A stretch of 56,211 bases of DNA from Deltaproteobacteria bacterium PRO3 (GTDB taxonomy: Bacteria; UBA10199; DSSB01). The position numbers were made by a program, and so were the translations under genes. This document shows, piece after piece, positions 1 through 9,748 of the stretch. The stretch covers positions 1-56,211 of the forward strand of contig SZOV01000009.1 in NCBI GenBank assembly GCA_030263375.1. The letters are read 5' to 3'. The first letter of the stretch is position 1; each line of letters opens with the position of its first letter. Below the pieces are notes generated by a model, which was given only the letters and a program-made list of their open reading frames with translations, was not told the DNA's origin and searched no databases.

Positions 1-115
1 GGCGATCACGGTGGAGCTGATCACGCCTGTGGCGCTGGAGAAAGAGATGCGGTTCGCGATCCGCGAGGGCGGACGCACCGTCGGCGCGGGCGTCGTCACC
101 GAGATCATCGAATAG
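1..115 (+). CDS. tuf: Elongation factor Tu, C-terminal end (partial)
   Basis: Only the last 37 codons are present, read from base 2 to the TAG at 113-115. They encode the end of EF-Tu domain 3, with the family's typical [18 protein letters not shown] stretch and the ending EIIE. EF-Tu is the GTPase that carries aminoacyl-tRNA to the ribosome. Its position seven bases before rpsJ shows the usual junction of the str operon with the S10 operon. Confidence 0.95.
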   Translation, partial: AITVELITPVALEKEMRFAIREGGRTVGAGVVTEIIE

Positions 116-122
116 AGGAACT

Positions 123-436
<314 letters not shown>

Positions 437-440
<4 letters not shown>

Positions 441-1171
441 GCAAGAAAACGATCAAACCGGGACTCATCGGCAAAAAAATCGCCATGACCCAGATTTTCG
501 GGGACGGGGGCGATTACGCCGGCGCCACGGTGCTGCAAGTCGGCCCCTGTTTCGTGACTCAGGTCAAGAGCGGCGCGAAGGAAGGCTACAACGCCCTCCA
601 GCTCGGCTTCGGCGAGCTCGAGTTCCGCCGCGTCAACCGCGCGACGCGCGGGCACTTTGAGAAGAAGGGTCTCAAGGCCTTCCGCCACCTGCGCGAGATC
701 CGCGTCAGCGACGCCGGGGCCTTCCAGATCGGCCAGAAGCTCGACGTCTCGGCCTTCCAAGTCGGCGACCGCGTCGACGTGACTGGCGTCTCGAAGGGCA
801 AGGGTTTTCAGGGCGTCATCAAGCGGCACCACAAGGCCGGCGGTCCCGCCAGCCACGGTTCCTGCTTCCATCGCTCGACGGGTTCCATCGGTCAGCGCAC
901 CTATCCCGGCAAGGTCTTCAAGCTGATGGGGCTGCCGGGTCACATGGGCGACGAGCGGGTCACGGTCCGCAACCTGAAGATCCTGCGGGTCGACGCCGCG
1001 CGCAACCTTTTGGTGTTGAACGGCGCGGTGCCGGGCGGGGAGAACGCGATCCTGCTGGTCCGCAGCGCGGACCCGGGCTTCGAGAAGCGCCTGAAGTCGC
1101 AAGAGGCCCCCAAGGCCGCCGAGGCGGCGCCGGCCGAGGCCGCGCCCGCGGAGGAGGCCCCGGCTTCCTAG
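437..1171 (+). CDS. rplC: 50S ribosomal protein L3 with acidic tail
   Basis: L3 (244 aa) is an early assembly protein reaching toward the peptidyl transferase centre. The core is clear: [13 protein letters not shown] at the start, [15 protein letters not shown] in the middle, GPASHGSC and [10 protein letters not shown] later. The protein is about 30 residues longer than usual because of a low-complexity Ala/Glu/Pro tail after about residue 215. The TAG stop at 1169-1171 is the first three bases of a GTAGGGG-type palindromic repeat, so the repeat apparently set the end of this protein. Confidence 0.96.
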
Positions 1172-1192
1172 GGGCGAACCTCGTGTTCGCCC
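1169..1192. repeat. GTAGGGG-type palindromic repeat, copy 1
   Basis: TAGGGGCGAACC is followed by TCGTGTTCGCCC. The arms GGGCGAAC and GTTCGCCC can pair. It starts inside the stop codon of rplC. Related copies occur at 1220, 3142, 6755, 16700 and 29117. Confidence 0.8.
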
Positions 1193-1219
1193 GACGGATG
1201 GCGGCGGATTGACAACGCT

Positions 1220-1247
1220 GTAGGGGCCGTTCGCGAACGGTCCCTAC
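1220..1247. repeat. GTAGGGG-type palindromic repeat, copy 2
   Basis: GTAGGGGCCGTTC and GAACGGTCCCTAC form a nearly perfect 28-base palindrome around a CGCG centre. It lies in the 160-base gap between rplC and rplD. This is the variant subfamily with GGCCGTTCGCGAACGG in the middle, shared with copy 3. Confidence 0.8.
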
Positions 1248-1331
1248 GGAGATTGCAAGATCTCCGGTTTCAAAATTGAGAGAAATCTCGGGTAGATTCG
1301 TAAGATTTGCCCCCCATTGACGGAAGATTTT

Positions 1332-1964
1332 ATGAGCACATTAGCCTTATACAGCCAAGCGGGCAAAAAGGTCCGCGACATCGAAGTGGCCGAGGGTCTG
1401 CTGGCCGGGCCGATCCGCAAGGGCCTGCTTTACTACATGGTCCGCAATCAGCTCGCCAACCGGCGGGCCGGCACGCACGCGACCAAGACCCGCGGCATGA
1501 CCACCGGCTCCACCAAGAAGATCTACCGCCAGAAGGGCACCGGCAACGCCCGCCACGGCGACATCAAGGCCCCGATCTTCGTCGGCGGCGGCCGCATCTT
1601 CGGGCCGCATCCCAGGGATTACAGCTACACGACGCCTAAGCCGGCCAAGCGCCGCGCCCTGCAGACCGCCTTGGCCCTCAAGAACAAAGACGGAGCCCTG
1701 CGGGTGGTCGAAAACCTGACGTGGAAAGAGATCAAGACGAAGCAAGCCGCCGAGTTCTTCAAGGCCCTCGAATGCAAATCCGCCTTGTTGGTCATCGCCG
1801 GCGCCGACGACAAGGTCGAGAAATCGGTCCGCAACCTGAAGGGCTTCAAGGTGCTGCGCGCCGAGGGCCTGAACGTCTACGACATCCTGAAGTACGATCA
1901 ATTGGTTTTAACCGAAGACGCCTTGAAGGCGGTCGTCGAACGCCTCGGCGAGACGATTCAATAG
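1332..1964 (+). CDS. rplD: 50S ribosomal protein L4
   Basis: L4 (210 aa) binds 23S rRNA domain I and lines the exit tunnel; in several bacteria it also regulates the S10 operon. The loop region is visible as [20 protein letters not shown] followed by [10 protein letters not shown]. The ATG at 1332 is chosen over an in-frame TTG at 1317 because GGAAG at 1322-1326 sits five bases upstream. A 160-base gap holding two palindromic repeats separates it from rplC, which is unusual within this operon. Confidence 0.96.
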   Translation: MSTLALYSQAGKKVRDIEVAEGLLAGPIRKGLLYYMVRNQLANRRAGTHATKTRGMTTGSTKKIYRQKGTGNARHGDIKAPIFVGGGRIFGPHPRDYSYTTPKPAKRRALQTALALKNKDGALRVVENLTWKEIKTKQAAEFFKALECKSALLVIAGADDKVEKSVRNLKGFKVLRAEGLNVYDILKYDQLVLTEDALKAVVERLGETIQ

Positions 1965-1976
1965 CGAGTTGTTTTT

Positions 1977-2264
1977 ATGGAAATGCACGAAATCATCCGT
2001 CGCCCGTTGATCACCGAAAAGGGCACGCAGCTGCGCGAGATCCAAAACCAGTACCTCTTCGAGGTCGACCAGCGGGCGAGCAAGCACCAGATCAAGGGCG
2101 CGGTGGAACAATTGTTCAAGGTGCACGTCGAGGACGTGAAGACCCTGGTCGTCCGCGGCAAGATCAAGCGCGTCGGCCGCAGCATCGGCAAGCGTTCCAA
2201 CTGGAAAAAGGCCTACGTCACCCTGAAAGAAGGCGAAAAAATAGAATTCTTTGAAGGAGTCTAA
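1977..2264 (+). CDS. rplW: 50S ribosomal protein L23
   Basis: L23 (95 aa) sits at the tunnel exit and docks SRP, trigger factor and the translocon. Typical features are [12 protein letters not shown] near the start, [20 protein letters not shown] in the middle, and [20 protein letters not shown]. Length is normal and it starts 12 bases after rplD. Confidence 0.96.
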   Translation: MEMHEIIRRPLITEKGTQLREIQNQYLFEVDQRASKHQIKGAVEQLFKVHVEDVKTLVVRGKIKRVGRSIGKRSNWKKAYVTLKEGEKIEFFEGV

Positions 2265-2309
2265 GTCCGGCCCTGAGCGCGGGACGGAGACCCTAGAACC
2301 GAGTTTTTT

Positions 2310-3140
2310 ATGCCAATGAAAGAATACAACCCGATCACCCCCGGCCGCCGGCAGATGAACGTCTCGGATTTCGCCGAGATCACCAAGAAGCGCCCCGAGA
2401 AGTCGCTCTTGGCGCACAAGACCCGCTCGGGCGGGCGCAACAACCACGGGCGCATCACCACCCGCCACATCGGCGGCGGGCACAAGAAGCGCTACCGCAT
2501 CATCGACTTCCGCCGCGACAAGCTGGACATTCCGGCCAAAGTGGCCGCGATCGAATACGATCCCAATCGCAACGCGCGGATCGCGCTGCTCTTCTATGCC
2601 GACGGCGAGAAGCGCTACATCATCGCGCCGCAGTCCCTGGGCGTGGGCCGTCAGGTGATCGCCTCGGAGAGCGCCGACATCCTTCCGGGCAACGCTCTGC
2701 CGCTGCGCAACATCCCGGTCGGTACCAACATTTACAACATCGAGCTCAAGGTCGGGAAGGGCGGCCAGATCGCCCGCAGCGCCGGCACCTTCGCGCAGCT
2801 GATGGCGAAGGAAGGCAAGTACGCCCTGGTCAAGCTGCCCTCCGGCGAGGTCCGCAAGGTCTTCATCGACTGCATGGCGACCATCGGCGAGGTCAGCAAC
2901 CCCGAGTTCGAGAACACCACCTGGGGCAAGGCCGGCCGCACCCGCTGGCGCGGCATCCGTCCGACGGTCCGCGGCATGGTCATGAACCCGGTCGACCACC
3001 CGCACGGCGGCGGCGAGGGTTGCAGCAAGGGCGGCAACCATCCCAGCAGCCCCTGGGGCACCCCGGCCAAGGGTTATAAGACGCGTCAGAACAAGCGGAC
3101 GCAAAACATGATCGTGAAGGATCGCAGAAGCAAACTGTAA
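2310..3140 (+). CDS. rplB: 50S ribosomal protein L2
   Basis: L2 (276 aa) is needed for subunit joining and peptidyl transfer. The sequence has the family hallmarks [26 protein letters not shown], and the C-terminal [13 protein letters not shown] loop carrying the conserved histidine. Length is standard. It is followed, two bases after the stop codon, by a palindromic repeat. Confidence 0.97.
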   Translation: MPMKEYNPITPGRRQMNVSDFAEITKKRPEKSLLAHKTRSGGRNNHGRITTRHIGGGHKKRYRIIDFRRDKLDIPAKVAAIEYDPNRNARIALLFYADGEKRYIIAPQSLGVGRQVIASESADILPGNALPLRNIPVGTNIYNIELKVGKGGQIARSAGTFAQLMAKEGKYALVKLPSGEVRKVFIDCMATIGEVSNPEFENTTWGKAGRTRWRGIRPTVRGMVMNPVDHPHGGGEGCSKGGNHPSSPWGTPAKGYKTRQNKRTQNMIVKDRRSKL

Positions 3141-3141
3141 T

Positions 3142-3169
3142 GTAGGGGCCGTTCGCGAACGGCCCCTGC
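3142..3169. repeat. GTAGGGG-type palindromic repeat, copy 3
   Basis: GTAGGGGCCGTTC and GAACGGCCCCTGC are a nearly perfect palindrome of 28 bases between rplB and rpsS. It is almost identical to copy 2. Confidence 0.8.
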
Positions 3170-3202
3170 GGAGACCGTAACAACCGCACGTTAGGATTCA
3201 TT

Positions 3203-3484
3203 ATGCCTCGTTCCTTAAAAAAAGGCCCCTGGGTCGACCCCTCCCTGCAAAAGAAGGTGGACGCCCAGCAGGACCAAAGCAGCAAGAAAGTGATCAAGAC
3301 CTGGTCGCGCCGCTCGATGATCACGCCCGACTTCGTGGGCCTGACCTTCGCGGTGCACAACGGCCGCAAGTTCATCCCCGTCTTCGTCACCGAGAACATG
3401 GTCGGCCATAAGCTGGGCGAGTTCGCCGCGACCCGCACCTTCCACATGCACTCGGGCGACCGGAAGACCAAGGAGGCCAAGTAG
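3203..3484 (+). CDS. rpsS: 30S ribosomal protein S19
   Basis: S19 (93 aa) forms the head-domain contact with S13 and 23S rRNA. It shows [15 protein letters not shown] at the N-terminus, [14 protein letters not shown], and [14 protein letters not shown]. It ends three bases before rplV. Confidence 0.97.
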   Translation: MPRSLKKGPWVDPSLQKKVDAQQDQSSKKVIKTWSRRSMITPDFVGLTFAVHNGRKFIPVFVTENMVGHKLGEFAATRTFHMHSGDRKTKEAK

Positions 3485-3486
3485 CC

Positions 3487-3819
3487 ATGTCCGCCAAAGC
3501 CTGCATCAGCTATCTTAGGGTGACCCCGCGCAAGGCGCGGCTGGTGGCCGACTTGATCCGCGGCAAGAAGGTCCAAGCGGCCCTCGACCTGCTGTCCTTC
3601 ACCAACCGCTACGTCGCCAAGGATTTCAAAAAACTGCTCCGCTCCGCCCTGGCCAACGCCGAGCAGAAGGGCGGCATGGATCCGGACAACCTCATCGTCA
3701 AGACGGTGATGGTCGATCAGGGTCCCACGATCAAGCGCTGGCAGGCCCGCGCGCGCGGCTCCGCCTACAAGATCGAAAAGAAGACCAGTCACATCACTTT
3801 AATCCTGGAAGAGAAATAG
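3487..3819 (+). CDS. rplV: 50S ribosomal protein L22
   Basis: L22 (110 aa) lines the exit tunnel. It has the RVTPRKARLVADLIRGKKV segment, the RSALANAEQ helix and the extended hairpin GPTIKRWQARARGSAYKI. Two bases separate it from rpsS, so translation is probably coupled. Confidence 0.96.
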   Translation: MSAKACISYLRVTPRKARLVADLIRGKKVQAALDLLSFTNRYVAKDFKKLLRSALANAEQKGGMDPDNLIVKTVMVDQGPTIKRWQARARGSAYKIEKKTSHITLILEEK

Positions 3820-3837
3820 GCAGGAATAGGAAGCACT

Positions 3838-4530
3838 ATGGGTCAGAAGGTTCATCCAATCGGATTTCGCGTCGGGATCACCAAGCCGTGGCTGTCCAAG
3901 TGGTACGCCAAGCGCAACTACGCCGAGTTCCTGCACGAGGACATCAAGTTCCGCCGCGAGGTGAAGAAGAAGCTTTATTCGACCGGCGTCTCCAAGATCG
4001 AGATCGAGCGCGCCGCCCGCAAGGTGAAGGTCATCATTCATACCGCGCGCCCCGGCCTGGTCATCGGCAAAAAGGGCGCCGGCATCGACCAGCTCCGCGC
4101 CGAGCTGGCCAAGAAGAGCAACTGCGAGGTCTTCCTCGACATCCAAGAGGTCCGCAAGGCCGAGATCGACGCCCAGCTGGTCGCCGAAAACATCGCCATG
4201 CAGCTCGAGCGCCGCGTCGCCTTCCGCCGCGCGATGAAGAAGGCGGTGCAGTCCGCGCAGAAGTTCGGCGCCAAGGGCATCAAGGTCATGGTCGCCGGCC
4301 GCCTGGGCGGCGCCGAGATCGCCCGCACCGAGTGGTACCGCGAGGGCCGCGTTCCCCTGCAGACGCTGCGCGCCGACATCGATTACGCGACCGCCGAGGC
4401 CAACACGACTTACGGCCTGATCGGCGTCAAAGTGTGGATCTTCAAGGGCGAGATCCTGGGACCGGTCGAGACCAAGGCCGTTCCGTTCCAGGCCTCCACC
4501 ACGCCGGCTCCGGCCGCGGCGGAAGAATAG
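3838..4530 (+). CDS. rpsC: 30S ribosomal protein S3
   Basis: S3 (230 aa) contributes to the mRNA entry helicase. It begins [14 protein letters not shown], contains the KH-domain segment [14 protein letters not shown] near residues 72-85, and the C-terminal domain [17 protein letters not shown]. The last 15 residues are a short Ala/Pro/Glu tail, a milder form of the tails seen on L3, L30 and L17. Confidence 0.97.
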   Translation: MGQKVHPIGFRVGITKPWLSKWYAKRNYAEFLHEDIKFRREVKKKLYSTGVSKIEIERAARKVKVIIHTARPGLVIGKKGAGIDQLRAELAKKSNCEVFLDIQEVRKAEIDAQLVAENIAMQLERRVAFRRAMKKAVQSAQKFGAKGIKVMVAGRLGGAEIARTEWYREGRVPLQTLRADIDYATAEANTTYGLIGVKVWIFKGEILGPVETKAVPFQASTTPAPAAAEE

Positions 4531-4552
4531 AGCTTATAAAGGGATTTGAATC

Positions 4553-4978
4553 ATGCTGATTCCCAAAAAGGTTAAGTACCGAAAACAACAAAAGGGCCGG
4601 ATGCGCGGCAAGGCCTATCGCGGCTGCAACCTCAATTTCGGCGACTTCGCGATCCAGGCCGTCGACTGCGGGCGACTGACCTCGCGCCAGATCGAGGCCG
4701 GCCGCATCGCGATCAACCGCTGCATCAAGCGCGGCGGCAAGCTGTGGATCCGGGTCTTCCCGGACAAGCCGATCACCAAGAAGCCCCTCGAAACCCGCAT
4801 GGGAAAAGGCAAGGGCAACCCCGAGGAATGGGTGGCGGTGATCAAGCCGGGACGCATCATCTACGAGATGGAAGGCGTCGAGAAGGGCATCGCGATCGAG
4901 GCCCTGACCCTGGCCAAGCACAAGCTGCCCGTCCGCACCAAAATCGTGACCCGGGAGGGATACCGTGACGCCAAGTGA
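4553..4978 (+). CDS. rplP: 50S ribosomal protein L16
   Basis: L16 (141 aa) lies near the A site. Diagnostic segments are [34 protein letters not shown] and [19 protein letters not shown]. Its last 14 bases overlap the start of rpmC. Confidence 0.97.
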   Translation: MLIPKKVKYRKQQKGRMRGKAYRGCNLNFGDFAIQAVDCGRLTSRQIEAGRIAINRCIKRGGKLWIRVFPDKPITKKPLETRMGKGKGNPEEWVAVIKPGRIIYEMEGVEKGIAIEALTLAKHKLPVRTKIVTREGYRDAK

Positions 4979-5174
4979 GATCCGCGAGAAGAATTTGAAG
5001 GAACTGGCGGTCCTCGAAAAGGACCTGCGGGAAGAGCTCTTCAAGCTCAAGATGCAGAACGCCACCGGTCAGCTCGAGAAAAACCACCGGGTGACCGAGG
5101 TGAAGCGCGACATCGCGCGGGTGCTGACCGTGGCCCGCCAAAAGCGCGCCGCCGAGAAGGGAGCGAAGGCCTAA
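4965..5174 (+). CDS. rpmC: 50S ribosomal protein L29
   Basis: L29 (69 aa) sits near the tunnel exit beside L23. It has [11 protein letters not shown] and a [11 protein letters not shown]-terminal helix. The start is a GTG preceded by GGGAGG at 4953-4958, inside the end of rplP, so the two genes overlap by 14 bases and are likely coupled. Confidence 0.95.
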   Translation: MTPSEIREKNLKELAVLEKDLREELFKLKMQNATGQLEKNHRVTEVKRDIARVLTVARQKRAAEKGAKA

Positions 5175-5177
5175 TTT

Positions 5178-5447
5178 ATGTCCGAACAGACCCACAAAAG
5201 AAAAACCAAAGTCGGCACCGTCGTCAGCAACAAGATGCAGAAGACCGTCACCGTTTCGGTCGACCGCCTCGTGATGCACCCGACGGTGAAGAAGTATTAC
5301 AAGCGCCGTTCCACCTTCAAGGCCCACGACGAGAAGGGGCTGTGCAAGGTGGGCGATCAGGTCCAAATCATCGAGACCCGGCCGCTCTCCAAGACCAAGC
5401 GTTGGGCGGTGCAAGCGATCCTCAAAAAGGCGGAAGGCCTGGAGTAA
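5178..5447 (+). CDS. rpsQ: 30S ribosomal protein S17
   Basis: S17 (89 aa) is a primary 16S rRNA binder. It shows the OB-fold sequence GTVVSNKMQKTVTV, HPTVKKYYKRRS and a CKVGDQVQIIETRPLSKTKR stretch. It lies three bases after rpmC and three before rplN. Confidence 0.96.
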   Translation: MSEQTHKRKTKVGTVVSNKMQKTVTVSVDRLVMHPTVKKYYKRRSTFKAHDEKGLCKVGDQVQIIETRPLSKTKRWAVQAILKKAEGLE

Positions 5448-5450
5448 GCC

Positions 5451-5819
5451 ATGATTCAGCAGCAAAGCATTCTCGATTCAGCCGACAATTCCGGCGCCAA
5501 GAAACTGATGTGCATCAAGGTGCTCGGCGGCACGCGCCGCAAGTACGCCACCATCGGAGACGTCATCGTCGTCTCGGTGAAAGAGGCGCTGCCCGACTCG
5601 AAGGTGAAGAAGGGCGACGTCAAGAAGGGCGTGATCGTCCGCACCCGCAAGGAGATCAGCCGCGTCGACGGGTCCTACATCCGCTTCGACCAAAACTCGA
5701 TCGTCCTCATCAACGACGCCGGCGAGCCGATCGGCACCCGCATCTTCGGGCCCGTCGCCCGCGAGCTGCGCGCCAAGAAGTTCATGAAGATCATCTCGCT
5801 GGCCCCGGAGGTCCTCTAA
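5451..5819 (+). CDS. rplN: 50S ribosomal protein L14
   Basis: L14 (122 aa) begins [20 protein letters not shown], an almost invariant family start, and ends [12 protein letters not shown] as expected. It forms an intersubunit bridge with 16S rRNA. Length is exactly typical. Confidence 0.97.
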   Translation: MIQQQSILDSADNSGAKKLMCIKVLGGTRRKYATIGDVIVVSVKEALPDSKVKKGDVKKGVIVRTRKEISRVDGSYIRFDQNSIVLINDAGEPIGTRIFGPVARELRAKKFMKIISLAPEVL

Positions 5820-5820
5820 G

Positions 5821-6150
5821 ATGCCGAAGCAAGGTCACATTCGAAAAAACGACCAGGTCATGGTCATCACCGGGCGCGACAAGGGCAAGATCGGCCGCGT
5901 GCTCCGCGTCCTTCCCAAAGAGGGAAGGGTGGTCGTCGAGAAGGTCAATGTGGTGAAGCGCCACACCAAGCCTTCGGCCAAAAACCGCCAGGGGGGCATC
6001 CTCGAGAAAGAGCTCAGCATCCACGTCTCCAACGTGATGTTGCTCGACCCGAAGAAGGCCGAGCCGACCCGCGTCGGTTTCAAGGTGGCGGACGGCAAAA
6101 AGGTCCGCGTCAGCAAGAAGAGCAAGGAAGTCATCGAAGCGAAAAAGTAG
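5821..6150 (+). CDS. rplX: 50S ribosomal protein L24
   Basis: L24 (109 aa) starts 50S assembly. The KOW motif is seen as [20 protein letters not shown], followed by [15 protein letters not shown]. Only one base separates it from rplN. Confidence 0.96.
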   Translation: MPKQGHIRKNDQVMVITGRDKGKIGRVLRVLPKEGRVVVEKVNVVKRHTKPSAKNRQGGILEKELSIHVSNVMLLDPKKAEPTRVGFKVADGKKVRVSKKSKEVIEAKK

Positions 6151-6206
6151 GGCTGCAAGGTCCCCGAGGGGACATGCAGGCCGAAGCATAAAAAGCAGGT
6201 AATCCC

Positions 6207-6752
6207 GTGGCTACGTCGAAATACGAAGAAAAATACAAAAAAGAGGTCGTTCCGGCCCTGATGAAGGAGTTCAACTACCAGAACGTCATGCAGGTTCCGC
6301 GCCTCGAGAAGATCGTCGTCAACATGTCGCTCGCCGAGGCGCTGCAGAACAGCAAGGTGCTCGACGTGGCGGCCGAAGAGATCAAGTCGATCACCGGTCA
6401 AAAGCCGGTGATCACCAAGGCCAAGAAGTCCATCGCGTCGTTCAAGCTGCGCGAAGGGCAGAAGCTGGGCGTGATGGTCACCCTGCGCAAGGACCGCATG
6501 TACGAGTTCCTCAACCGGCTTTGCAACATCGCCCTGCCGCGCGTCCGCGACTTCAAGGGCATCAGCGGCCGGGCCTTCGACGGGCGGGGCAACTACACCC
6601 TGGGCATCACCGAGCAGATCATTTTTCCGGAGATCAACTACGATCGGATCGACAAGATCCGCGGGATGAACATCACCATCGTGACCACGGCGGTCAACGA
6701 CGAGGAAGGCAAGGCGCTCCTGAAACACCTGGGGATGCCGTTCAGAAATTAA
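6207..6752 (+). CDS. rplE: 50S ribosomal protein L5
   Basis: L5 (181 aa) binds 5S rRNA. It has [36 protein letters not shown] and the C-terminal [10 protein letters not shown]. The start is a GTG with AGCAGGT upstream. A head-to-head pair of palindromic repeats follows immediately. Confidence 0.96.
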   Translation: MATSKYEEKYKKEVVPALMKEFNYQNVMQVPRLEKIVVNMSLAEALQNSKVLDVAAEEIKSITGQKPVITKAKKSIASFKLREGQKLGVMVTLRKDRMYEFLNRLCNIALPRVRDFKGISGRAFDGRGNYTLGITEQIIFPEINYDRIDKIRGMNITIVTTAVNDEEGKALLKHLGMPFRN

Positions 6753-6754
6753 TG

Positions 6755-6815
6755 GTAGGGGCGAACCTTGTGTTCGCCCCCTAGCACGGAGGGCGAACAC
6801 AAGGTTCGCCCCTAC
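6755..6815. repeat. Inverted pair of GTAGGGG-type repeats, copy 4
   Basis: A left arm GTAGGGGCGAACCTTGTGTT and a right arm ending AAGGTTCGCCCCTAC are exact inverted copies of about 25 bases around a 10-base spacer. Each arm is itself palindromic. The whole 61-base block lies between rplE and rpsN and could form a long cruciform or RNA hairpin within the spc transcript. Confidence 0.85.
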
Positions 6816-6826
6816 AGGAAGAGACA

Positions 6827-7012
6827 ATGGCTAAAACATCGTTAATGGTCAAAGCGGCTCGCAAGCCGAAATTCAAGGTGAGGGCTTACAACCGGTGCCC
6901 GTTGTGCGGGCGTCCCCGGGCGTTTCTTCGCAAGTTCAAGATGTGCCGCCTTTGCTTTCGCAAACTGGCCCGACAGGGCGAAATTCCCGGCGTGACCAAG
7001 GCCAGCTGGTAA
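6827..7012 (+). CDS. rpsN: 30S ribosomal protein S14, zinc-binding type
   Basis: This is the short S14 form (61 aa). It has two CxxC pairs, CPLC at residues 24-27 and CRLC near 40-43, which bind one zinc ion in this subtype. It binds the 30S head. The gene sits in the normal spc position after rplE. Confidence 0.97.
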   Translation: MAKTSLMVKAARKPKFKVRAYNRCPLCGRPRAFLRKFKMCRLCFRKLARQGEIPGVTKASW

Positions 7013-7031
7013 GAAATTTGGAGACAGGCAG

Positions 7032-7424
7032 ATGACAGATCCCATTGCAGACATGCTAACCCGAATCCGCAACGCGGCCCGCGCCCGTCACGAGGTGGTG
7101 GAAATTCCCGCCTCCAAGATGAAGGTCGCCGTGGCGCAACTGCTCAAGGACGAGGGCTTCATCAAGGACTTCCATGTGGTCGAGCACAAGAACCAGGGGA
7201 AGATCCTCGTGAACCTCAAATACCGCGGCAAGAACCAGTCCTGCATCATGGGACTGCGCCGCATGAGCAAGCCCGGTCGTCGCGTCTACGTCGGATACGA
7301 AAAGATTCAACCCGTGCTCAACGGTTTGGGCGTCGCCATCCTTTCCACCCCCAAGGGCATCTTGACCGACAAGAAGGCCCGTGAGTTGAAAGTCGGCGGA
7401 GAACTCCTCTTAAGCGTTTGGTAA
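7032..7424 (+). CDS. rpsH: 30S ribosomal protein S8
   Basis: S8 (130 aa) is a central 16S rRNA binder and in other bacteria the translational regulator of the spc operon. It begins [15 protein letters not shown] and ends with a typical GGELLLSVW. The preceding GGAGACAGGCAG gives a reasonable ribosome site. Confidence 0.97.
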   Translation: MTDPIADMLTRIRNAARARHEVVEIPASKMKVAVAQLLKDEGFIKDFHVVEHKNQGKILVNLKYRGKNQSCIMGLRRMSKPGRRVYVGYEKIQPVLNGLGVAILSTPKGILTDKKARELKVGGELLLSVW

Positions 7425-7430
7425 AAAACT

Positions 7431-7976
7431 ATGTCGAGAACTGGACGAAAAATCATTCCGATCCCGGACAAGGTGAAGGTGAAGCTGGCGGGCGAGGCCA
7501 TCGAAGTGGAAGGCCCGCTCGGCAAGCTGAGCCGCAAGATCCATCCGATCATCAAGGTGGTCCAAAAGGACAAGAGCCTCGAGGTGCAGCGCGGCGACGA
7601 CCAGCCGCAGACGCGTTCGCTCCACGGACTCACCCGCGCGCTGGTGGCCAACATGGTCCACGGCGTCACCGAGGGTTTCACCCGCGAGCTCGATATCCAA
7701 GGCGTCGGTTACCGCGCCGAGGTGAAGGGCAACGATCTCAATCTGACCCTGGGCTTCTCGCATCCGGTCGTTTTCCCGATCCCTACCGGGATCAAGATCA
7801 CTGTCGACAAACAGACCCACTTGGTCGTGAAGGGGCAGGATCGCGAATTGGTCGGGCAGGTCGCCGCCAACATCCGCGAGCTGCGTCCCCCCGAGCCCTA
7901 CAAGGGCAAGGGTATCCGTTATTCCGACGAAGTCGTGCGCCGCAAGGCGGGCAAGACCGCCGCGGGAGGTAAATAA
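7431..7976 (+). CDS. rplF: 50S ribosomal protein L6
   Basis: L6 (181 aa) supports the sarcin-ricin loop region. It has the duplicated fold with GPLGKLSRK in repeat one and the family signature region [16 protein letters not shown] near the C-terminus. It starts six bases after rpsH. Confidence 0.97.
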   Translation: MSRTGRKIIPIPDKVKVKLAGEAIEVEGPLGKLSRKIHPIIKVVQKDKSLEVQRGDDQPQTRSLHGLTRALVANMVHGVTEGFTRELDIQGVGYRAEVKGNDLNLTLGFSHPVVFPIPTGIKITVDKQTHLVVKGQDRELVGQVAANIRELRPPEPYKGKGIRYSDEVVRRKAGKTAAGGK

Positions 7977-7978
7977 TC

Positions 7979-8335
7979 ATGAGCGCCAGCAGCAAAATCA
8001 GCGGCCGCATCCGCCGCAAACTCAGGATCCGCAAAAAAATCACCGGCACCCAGGAGCGCCCGCGCCTGACGATCTACCGCAGCCTGAAGCACATCTATGC
8101 CCAGGTGATCGACGACAGCACCGGCCGCACCCTGGTCTCGGCTTCGACCAACGAAAAGGGCCAGCCCGAGGGGCGCCGCAACAAGGTCAGTGCGACCGAC
8201 TTGGGCAAGCGCATCGCCGAGAAGGCCAAGTCGGCGCAAGTAGAGAAGGTTGTCTTCGACCGCAACGGATACATCTATCACGGCTGCGTGAAGGCCTTCG
8301 CCGACGCCGCCCGCGAAGCCGGACTGCAATTTTAA
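7979..8335 (+). CDS. rplR: 50S ribosomal protein L18
   Basis: L18 (118 aa) carries 5S rRNA into the large subunit. It shows [20 protein letters not shown] near residues 30-50, LVSASTNEK, and the C-terminal [20 protein letters not shown]. It is separated from rplF by two bases. Confidence 0.96.
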   Translation: MSASSKISGRIRRKLRIRKKITGTQERPRLTIYRSLKHIYAQVIDDSTGRTLVSASTNEKGQPEGRRNKVSATDLGKRIAEKAKSAQVEKVVFDRNGYIYHGCVKAFADAAREAGLQF

Positions 8336-8353
8336 AGAGAAAGAAAAAAGCTT

Positions 8354-8839
8354 ATGGCAAGACGATTAGAATCGAACGACAGCGAACTCACCGAACGCCT
8401 GGTCAGCATCAACCGCGTCGCCAAGGTCGTGAAGGGCGGACGGCGCTTCAGCTTCAGCGCCCTGGTGGTCGTCGGCGACGGCAAGACCAAGGTCGGCATC
8501 GGCCTGGGCAAGGCCAACGAGGTCCCCGAGGCGATCCGCAAGGCCACCGACCAGGCCCGGAAGACCATGGTCTCGGTGCCGGTCATCAAGGGGACGATTC
8601 CCCACGAGATCGTCGGCAACTACGGCGCGGCGCACGTGCTGCTCAAGCCGGCCGGCGACGGTACCGGCGTCATCGCCGGCGGCGCGGTCCGCGCGGTGGT
8701 CGAGTCCGCGGGCATTCACAACATCCTGACCAAGTGCATCGGCACGAACAATCCGCACAACGTGGTCAAGGCCACCCTCAACGGCCTCACCATGCTGCGG
8801 TCGGTCGAGCAGGTCCAGGCGACGAGAAGGGCGGGTTGA
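8354..8839 (+). CDS. rpsE: 30S ribosomal protein S5
   Basis: S5 (161 aa) acts in decoding fidelity and the mRNA entry site. The double-stranded-RNA-binding N-domain is visible as [20 protein letters not shown], then [19 protein letters not shown] and the C-terminal [16 protein letters not shown]. It starts normally after rplR. Confidence 0.97.
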   Translation: MARRLESNDSELTERLVSINRVAKVVKGGRRFSFSALVVVGDGKTKVGIGLGKANEVPEAIRKATDQARKTMVSVPVIKGTIPHEIVGNYGAAHVLLKPAGDGTGVIAGGAVRAVVESAGIHNILTKCIGTNNPHNVVKATLNGLTMLRSVEQVQATRRAG

Positions 8840-8843
8840 CGTC

Positions 8844-9260
8844 ATGGCAGGTTTCCTCAAAGTCGAGATGATCCACAGCGCGATCGCCCGCGACCAGCGG
8901 CAAAAAGATACCCTGCGAGGGCTCGGCCTGCGGCGCCGCCACCAGCAGCGCATCCTCGAGGACACCCCCGCGGTGCGCGGCATGATCCGCAAGGTTTTCG
9001 ATCTGGTCCGTTTCGAGCCGGTCGCCGGCAAGCCGGTCCAGGCCGCGGCGGTTGTCACCTACAAGCTCGGGCCCAAGCCCGACGCCGCCCAAGTCAAGGT
9101 CTCCAGGACCCAGGCCCGCAAGGCCGCGCGTCTCGCCGCCGCGGCCCAGGGCGAGGCTCCGAAGAAATCCAAGACGGCGAAGTCAAGCGCCGCCAAGGCC
9201 GAGGCCGCCAAGCCCGCGAAGGCCGCCAAAAAGGCCCCGGCGAAAAAATCCAAAGGATAG
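8844..9260 (+). CDS. rpmD: 50S ribosomal protein L30 with long basic tail
   Basis: The first 60 residues are a clear L30: [34 protein letters not shown] and [18 protein letters not shown]30 is normally about 60 aa, but here it has 138. The extra 78 residues become a low-complexity Ala/Lys tail with repeated AKA and KKA units. The codons remain in the same GC-rich style and rplO begins three bases after the stop, so this is a real extension and not a misread frame. Confidence 0.93.
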   Translation: MAGFLKVEMIHSAIARDQRQKDTLRGLGLRRRHQQRILEDTPAVRGMIRKVFDLVRFEPVAGKPVQAAAVVTYKLGPKPDAAQVKVSRTQARKAARLAAAAQGEAPKKSKTAKSSAAKAEAAKPAKAAKKAPAKKSKG

Positions 9261-9263
9261 GTT

Positions 9264-9725
9264 ATGGGAAAATTCTTAAGCGAGATGAAGCCGCCCCGCG
9301 GGGCCGTCAAGAACAAGAAACGCCTTGGCCGAGGCGACGCCTCCGGCCACGGCGGTACCTCCACCAAGGGACACAAAGGGCAGAGGGCCCGGGCCGGCGG
9401 TTACCACAAAGGTCCGACTTTCGAGGGCGGTCAGATGCCCCTGGTCCGTCGCGTTCCGAAGCGCGGCTTCACCAACATCTTCCGCAAGGAATACACGGTG
9501 GTGAACTTGGCCGACCTCGAGGGAATCCCGGCCGGCACCGTCGTGGACGCCGCCTATCTCAAGGCCAACCGCCGGATCCGCAAGCTGCGGGACGGCCTCA
9601 AGGTCCTGGGGGACGGCGAGCTGAAGGTGGCCCTGACCGTCGTGGCCGAAAAGTTCTCCGAGACGGCCAAGCAGAAGATTGAAAAGTCAGGCGGCACCGC
9701 GAAGCTCGCGCAGGCCGCGTCTTAA
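9264..9725 (+). CDS. rplO: 50S ribosomal protein L15
   Basis: L15 (153 aa) is a late assembly protein. Typical elements are KKRLGRGDASGHGGTSTKGH, KGQRARAGG, and FEGGQMPLVRRVPKRGF. It lies just upstream of secY as in most spc operons. Confidence 0.97.
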   Translation: MGKFLSEMKPPRGAVKNKKRLGRGDASGHGGTSTKGHKGQRARAGGYHKGPTFEGGQMPLVRRVPKRGFTNIFRKEYTVVNLADLEGIPAGTVVDAAYLKANRRIRKLRDGLKVLGDGELKVALTVVAEKFSETAKQKIEKSGGTAKLAQAAS

Positions 9726-9748
9726 CCTCCATTGTCTCTTAAAAATAC

